DNA from: Verrucomicrobiota bacterium
GTDB taxonomy: Bacteria > Verrucomicrobiota > Verrucomicrobiia > Opitutales > Opitutaceae
Direction of reading: 5' to 3'
DNA: 5,857 nucleotides
Assembly (NCBI GenBank): GCA_030832235.1
Contig: JAURJO010000499.1
Location: forward strand, 1-5,857
Positions 4,943 to 5,857 of this stretch are shown piece after piece (the first letter of the stretch is position 1; each line of letters opens with the position of its first letter). Made by a program: the position numbers and the translations under genes. The notes beneath the pieces were generated by a model. That model ran no database searches. It was not told the origin of the DNA and saw only the letters and a list, made by a program, of their open reading frames with translations.

Positions 4943-5857
4943 TTACGAACGAGTAGAGAGGCCATCCGTGGTTTTATCACTCGGCACGACCGGCAGGGAG
5001 AGGTGATCCAGCAACTCCGAGATCCGCACCGCGGTTTGACCAGACGCCCGCGCCAGGCGGTCGGCCGCAATCCCTTGCCAAATCACCCCGCGGCAGGCCG
5101 CGCCGAGCGGGTCCGCCGGAGTTTGCGCCAGCAGCCCTCCGATCAGGCCCGCCAGCAAATCCCCGCTGCCGCCGCGCGCCAGCACCGGGCCGCCGGCGCA
5201 ACTTTCGTAGATCACGCCAGCATGCGCGATTCGCGTCGCCCGACCCTTCGCGACCAGGACCCCTTGGTCCGGCACGGCGTCCACTCCACCGATCCGGGCC
5301 AACTCCCCCGCGTGCGGCGTCAGGACGCAAGGTTGGCGCGTCGCCGAAACCACCTCGGGAGTGAGCGCATCCGCATCGAGCAGAAGCGGAACCGGCGACG
5401 AGGCGGCGATCGACCGGGCCAAAGCCGCGGTTTCCGCGTCGCGGCCTAGCCCGGGGCCCATCACCAGCGCGGTCGCGCGCGGCAGTTTTTCCCGCAGCAG
5501 ATGTTCTCCTTCCAGGGCCATCCCGCCCCCGGGCGTCAGGGGCCACCCCACCCACATCGCCTCCGGCGCCTGCGCCGCGAAAGCCGGCACCAGCGGCTCG
5601 GGCACGAAGGCGGTCACCAGACCCGCGCCGCTTTTCAGCGCCGCCAGCGTGGCCAGGAGCACCGAGCCGGGGAAAGCCGCTGACCCTCCAATGATAAAGA
5701 CGTGTCCGAAGGTGCGCTTGTCGCACGTGGAAGGACGCAACCGCGCCAACGGCTCCAGATTTCCCGGCAGCAACACCCGATGCCCGCCCGCCTCGTCGCC
5801 GCGGAAGAAACCGAGATCGAGGTAACGGACACGGCCGGCGGCATCGCACCCCAGAGC
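4943..5857 (-). CDS. nnrD: ADP-dependent NAD(P)H-hydrate dehydratase, probably the C-terminal part of a bifunctional epimerase/dehydratase (5' end off window)
   Basis: The enzyme repairs NADH or NADPH damaged by hydration; the dehydratase uses ADP to remove water from the S epimer. The frame is open to the window edge, with 304 residues visible. The first 30 or so, including AAGRVRYLDLGFF, look like the end of the NnrE (YjeF_N) epimerase domain, followed by VLLPGNLEPL linking to the ribokinase-like NnrD domain. An internal GTG at 5776 is therefore unlikely to be the start. NnrD motifs in fragment numbering: GHVFIIGGSAAFPGS (51-65), LKSGAGLVT (74-82), MGPGLG (133-138), LLLDADALTP (158-167), LTPHAGELARI (179-189), AKG (203-205) and ARGGSGDLLAG (227-237), with the expected catalytic Asp at 233. 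The spacing between PHAGE and AKG is about 20 residues shorter than in E. coli or Thermotoga relatives. The extreme C-terminus (SDKTTDGLSTRS) is non-conserved and overlaps repeat-like DNA. Confidence 0.92.
   Translation of the reverse strand, partial: ALGCDAAGRVRYLDLGFFRGDEAGGHRVLLPGNLEPLARLRPSTCDKRTFGHVFIIGGSAAFPGSVLLATLAALKSGAGLVTAFVPEPLVPAFAAQAPEAMWVGWPLTPGGGMALEGEHLLREKLPRATALVMGPGLGRDAETAALARSIAASSPVPLLLDADALTPEVVSATRQPCVLTPHAGELARIGGVDAVPDQGVLVAKGRATRIAHAGVIYESCAGGPVLARGGSGDLLAGLIGGLLAQTPADPLGAACRGVIWQGIAADRLARASGQTAVRISELLDHLSLPVVPSDKTTDGLSTRS
4962..4973. repeat. 12-bp fragment of element B inside the 3' end of nnr
   Basis: CCATCCGTGGTT at 4962-4973 is identical to 4861-4872 in element B copy 2. 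Here it falls within the last codons of nnr and encodes part of the KTTDG tail on the minus strand. It may be the remnant of a third copy; 12 bp alone is weak evidence. Confidence 0.35.

Noticed and set aside
4665..5006. Two short opposing frames in the repeat region (minus 4665-4925, plus 4707-5006)
   Set aside because: Both run through elements C and B and have no recognisable motif or start signal, so they are best seen as chance frames in repeats.
4977..5849. A 290-codon minus-strand frame overlapping nnr in another frame
   Set aside because: It is Gly/Arg/Ala-rich low-complexity translation; the nnr frame carries the conserved NnrD motifs.

Overview
The window is GC-rich bacterial chromosome. 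It holds five protein genes, two of them cut by the window edges, and one repeat-filled intergenic region. The gene set is ordinary housekeeping and catabolism: protein N-end tagging, a nucleotide hydrolase, an exported peptidase, DNA uptake processing and metabolite repair. Several features suggest a Verrucomicrobiota (Opitutaceae-like) genome: the strong GC bias, the lack of clear Shine-Dalgarno sequences before most starts, and the style of the intergenic repeats (GTAG-flanked GC hairpins, and CATCCGTG-type short tandem units). This placement is an inference from style and was not tested by any search.

Left part, plus strand: the 3' end of aat (leucyl/phenylalanyl-tRNA-protein transferase, 2-322) is followed 60 bp later by a complete HIT-family hydrolase gene (383-724). 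These converge with the minus-strand genes across a 21-bp gap that can form a GC hairpin.

Middle part, minus strand: dprA (4043 down to 2910) lies 73 bp upstream of a signal-peptide-bearing S9 prolyl-oligopeptidase-family peptidase (2836 down to 746). A hairpin followed by a T-rich stretch sits just after the dprA stop, so the two genes may be separate transcription units despite sharing a strand.

Right part, minus strand: the window ends inside a gene whose visible part is the last residues of an NnrE-type epimerase domain followed by a complete ADP-dependent NAD(P)H-hydrate dehydratase domain (NnrD). The gene is therefore probably the bifunctional Nnr repair enzyme.

The most unusual part is the 899-bp interval 4044-4942 between nnr and dprA. 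It has no convincing gene. It is packed with at least seven repeat or hairpin units: two 48-bp copies of a GTAG hairpin element (42/48 identical), two 73-bp copies of a second element built on 10-bp tandem units (63/73 identical), a 12-bp-arm palindrome bounded by GTAG and CTAC, a nested hairpin preceded by GTAG, and a compound hairpin overlapping a 13-bp tandem repeat. GTAG directly 5' of a palindrome is the hallmark of REP elements mobilised by RAYT (TnpA-REP) transposases, so this looks like a REP-type landing zone. No transposase gene is in the window. I found no CRISPR array, tRNA, rRNA or defence system.
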